15,964 bases of DNA, taken from assembly GCA_007129775.1 (NCBI GenBank), contig SKUV01000082.1:1-15964 (forward strand), written 5' to 3'. Under the pieces are notes generated by a model. The model ran no database searches. It worked only from the letters and a program-made list of their open reading frames with translations, and was not told where the DNA came from. Positions 15,302 to 15,964 of this stretch are shown piece after piece (position 1 is the first letter of the stretch; each line of letters opens with the position of its first letter). The translations under genes were made by a program, and so were the position numbers. Source of the DNA: Paracoccaceae bacterium. Its GTDB lineage: Bacteria > Pseudomonadota > Alphaproteobacteria > Rhodobacterales > Rhodobacteraceae.

Positions 15302-15333
15302 CGGGCGCAGGCCGGGCATCTGCCCCGCGCCCG
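15302..15333 (-). promoter_or_regulatory. Compound hairpin between rpmH and rnpA
   Basis: Outer arms CGGGCGC (15302-15308) and GCGCCCG (15327-15333) enclose a 4-bp inner stem GGGC/GCCC (15314-15317 and 15322-15325). It starts 10 bp after the rpmH stop on the minus strand and has no U-tract. A role in separating high L34 from lower RnpA synthesis is plausible but inferred. Confidence 0.45.
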
Positions 15334-15343
15334 AGGCGTTCGT

Positions 15344-15478
15344 TCAGGCCGAAAGCTTCTTGCGGCCCTGAGCGCGACGCAGGTTGATGATCCGCCGGCC
15401 GGCCTTGGTGGCCATGCGCGCGCGAAACCCGTGCCGGCGTTTGCGGACGAGGTTGCTGGGCTGAAAGGTGCGTTTCAT
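15344..15478 (-). CDS. rpmH: 50S ribosomal protein L34
   Basis: L34 is the tiny basic large-subunit protein. The 44-residue product MKRTFQPSNLVRKRRHGFRA plus the conserved ending ATKAGRRIINLRRAQGRKKLSA is a full-length match to the family from the first residue. AGAAGGA at 15487-15493 lies 8 nt before the ATG, fixing the start against a longer in-frame reading to 15592. It is the promoter-proximal gene of the rpmH-rnpA-yidD-ttcA run, with its own near-consensus promoter about 85 bp upstream. Confidence 0.98.
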   Translation of the reverse strand: MKRTFQPSNLVRKRRHGFRARMATKAGRRIINLRRAQGRKKLSA

Positions 15479-15563
15479 CGTAAGTGTCCTTCTTGGGCGG
15501 GGCCCGCGCCCGTCTGCGCGCCTGGCAGACGCGGGGCAGGGCCGATCTGAATTCGGAACCCGC

Positions 15564-15592
15564 GAGATAGGCGAGTTCCCGGCCCGAGTCAA
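15564..15592 (-). promoter_or_regulatory. Sigma-70-type promoter of rpmH
   Basis: On the minus strand TTGACT (15587-15592, 5/6) and TATCTC (15564-15569, 4/6) are separated by exactly 17 bp. Transcription would begin near 15557 and give a leader of roughly 80 nt before rpmH. This is the best promoter match in the window. Confidence 0.65.
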
Positions 15593-15964
15593 TTCGCCCG
15601 ATCACGCAGCAGCGTTCACCGCTTGCGCCAGGCCCGCGGCCCGCCCGGCGCGGGCGCGCAGCGCCGATCAGGCTGCGCCGTGACCGGCCCTGGAGGGGCT
15701 GGCAGCCACCATGCCCGGCAACTTTCTGCCAGCCGCCAGCGCCGTGTGAATGCCCGGGCTGGATGGCCCGGCAGGGGTGCGCGGGCCGCGGCGGGCGATC
15801 ACGGTTGTCGCGCGTCCACGCGCCTCTGCGCATCACTTTGCCGGCAGGACGGCCCGGCCAGTGCACGCGTGACAAAGCCAACGTTTCGCCCGGTAAGATG
15901 CGAACAAGCTTTTATAAACATGAATTTTCCCGAGCTGGGCCAGGATCAGGCAGAACCCCGCGAC
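15593..15964. other. Gene-poor stretch at the right edge with three hairpins and an AT-rich patch
   Basis: No convincing gene is visible. Three inverted repeats follow one another: GCGCAGC/GCTGCGC (15656-15662/15672-15678), a 9-bp GGCTGGCAG/CTGCCAGCC (15697-15705/15726-15734) and CCGGGC/GCCCGG (15754-15759/15766-15771). An AT-rich patch at about 15895-15930 precedes an ATG at 15920 on the plus strand that stays open to the edge (MNFPELGQDQAEPRD) but lacks a ribosome site. On the minus strand a frame entering from the edge reads VAGFCLILAQLGK and stops near 15836; its first twelve codons all end in G or C. Either could be the end of a neighbouring gene; neither is secure. Confidence 0.5.

Noticed and set aside
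15267..15881. Upstream extension of rnpA through and beyond rpmH
   Set aside because: It would overlap rpmH in another frame and carries no RnpA similarity; a well-spaced GGAAAGG precedes the ATG at 15266.
15912..15920. TTATAAACA as a DnaA box marking an origin near rpmH
   Set aside because: Two mismatches to TTATCCACA, a single copy, no neighbouring boxes and no dnaA gene in the window.

Overview
This is a GC-rich stretch of alphaproteobacterial chromosome. Protein similarity and gene order both point to a Rhodobacterales/Rhodobacteraceae-type bacterium. S11, RpoA and L17 read like the Rhodobacteraceae orthologs. The end of the alpha operon (rpsK-rpoA-rplQ) is followed by an HtrA protease, rarA, an RluA-family synthase, a HAD phosphatase and the F1 assembly chaperone ATP12, a protein confined to alphaproteobacteria and mitochondria. 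The other half is an L34/RNase P/YidC cluster. I see no prophage, insertion sequence, CRISPR array, tRNA or rRNA gene. This is core housekeeping DNA with one possible accessory insertion.

Plus-strand half (1-7478). The window opens inside rpsK, followed by rpoA and rplQ and a U-tracted terminator. rpoA has a perfect GC-rich inverted repeat on each side, neither followed by a T-run. Next come a periplasmic trypsin-like protease (HtrA/DegQ) with its own candidate promoter and the replication-recovery ATPase rarA. A tightly packed chain follows: a 25-codon ORF, the pseudouridine synthase, the HAD phosphatase and atp12, with each stop overlapping the next start as ATGA.

Minus-strand half (15478-7482, read right to left). 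A consensus-like promoter drives rpmH (L34), then rnpA, yidD and ttcA. The rnpA/yidD and yidD/ttcA junctions overlap. A membrane-anchored degenerate-GGDEF/EAL protein follows, then about 520 bp without a recognisable gene, then yidC, engB, argB and a SixA-like histidine phosphatase. The two halves converge with only 3 bp between stop codons.

Functionally the window is about making and placing proteins: ribosomal proteins L34, S11 and L17, RNA polymerase alpha, RNase P protein, tRNA/rRNA modification, YidC/YidD membrane insertion, the ribosome-assembly GTPase EngB and F1-ATPase assembly. Arginine synthesis and c-di-GMP turnover are also present. No clearly new system is visible. The points most worth a second look are the hairpins around rpoA and between rpmH and rnpA, the 12-bp repeat read in two frames at yidD/ttcA, the small coupled ORF ahead of the pseudouridine synthase, and the two gene-free stretches at 11470-11986 and 15593-15964.
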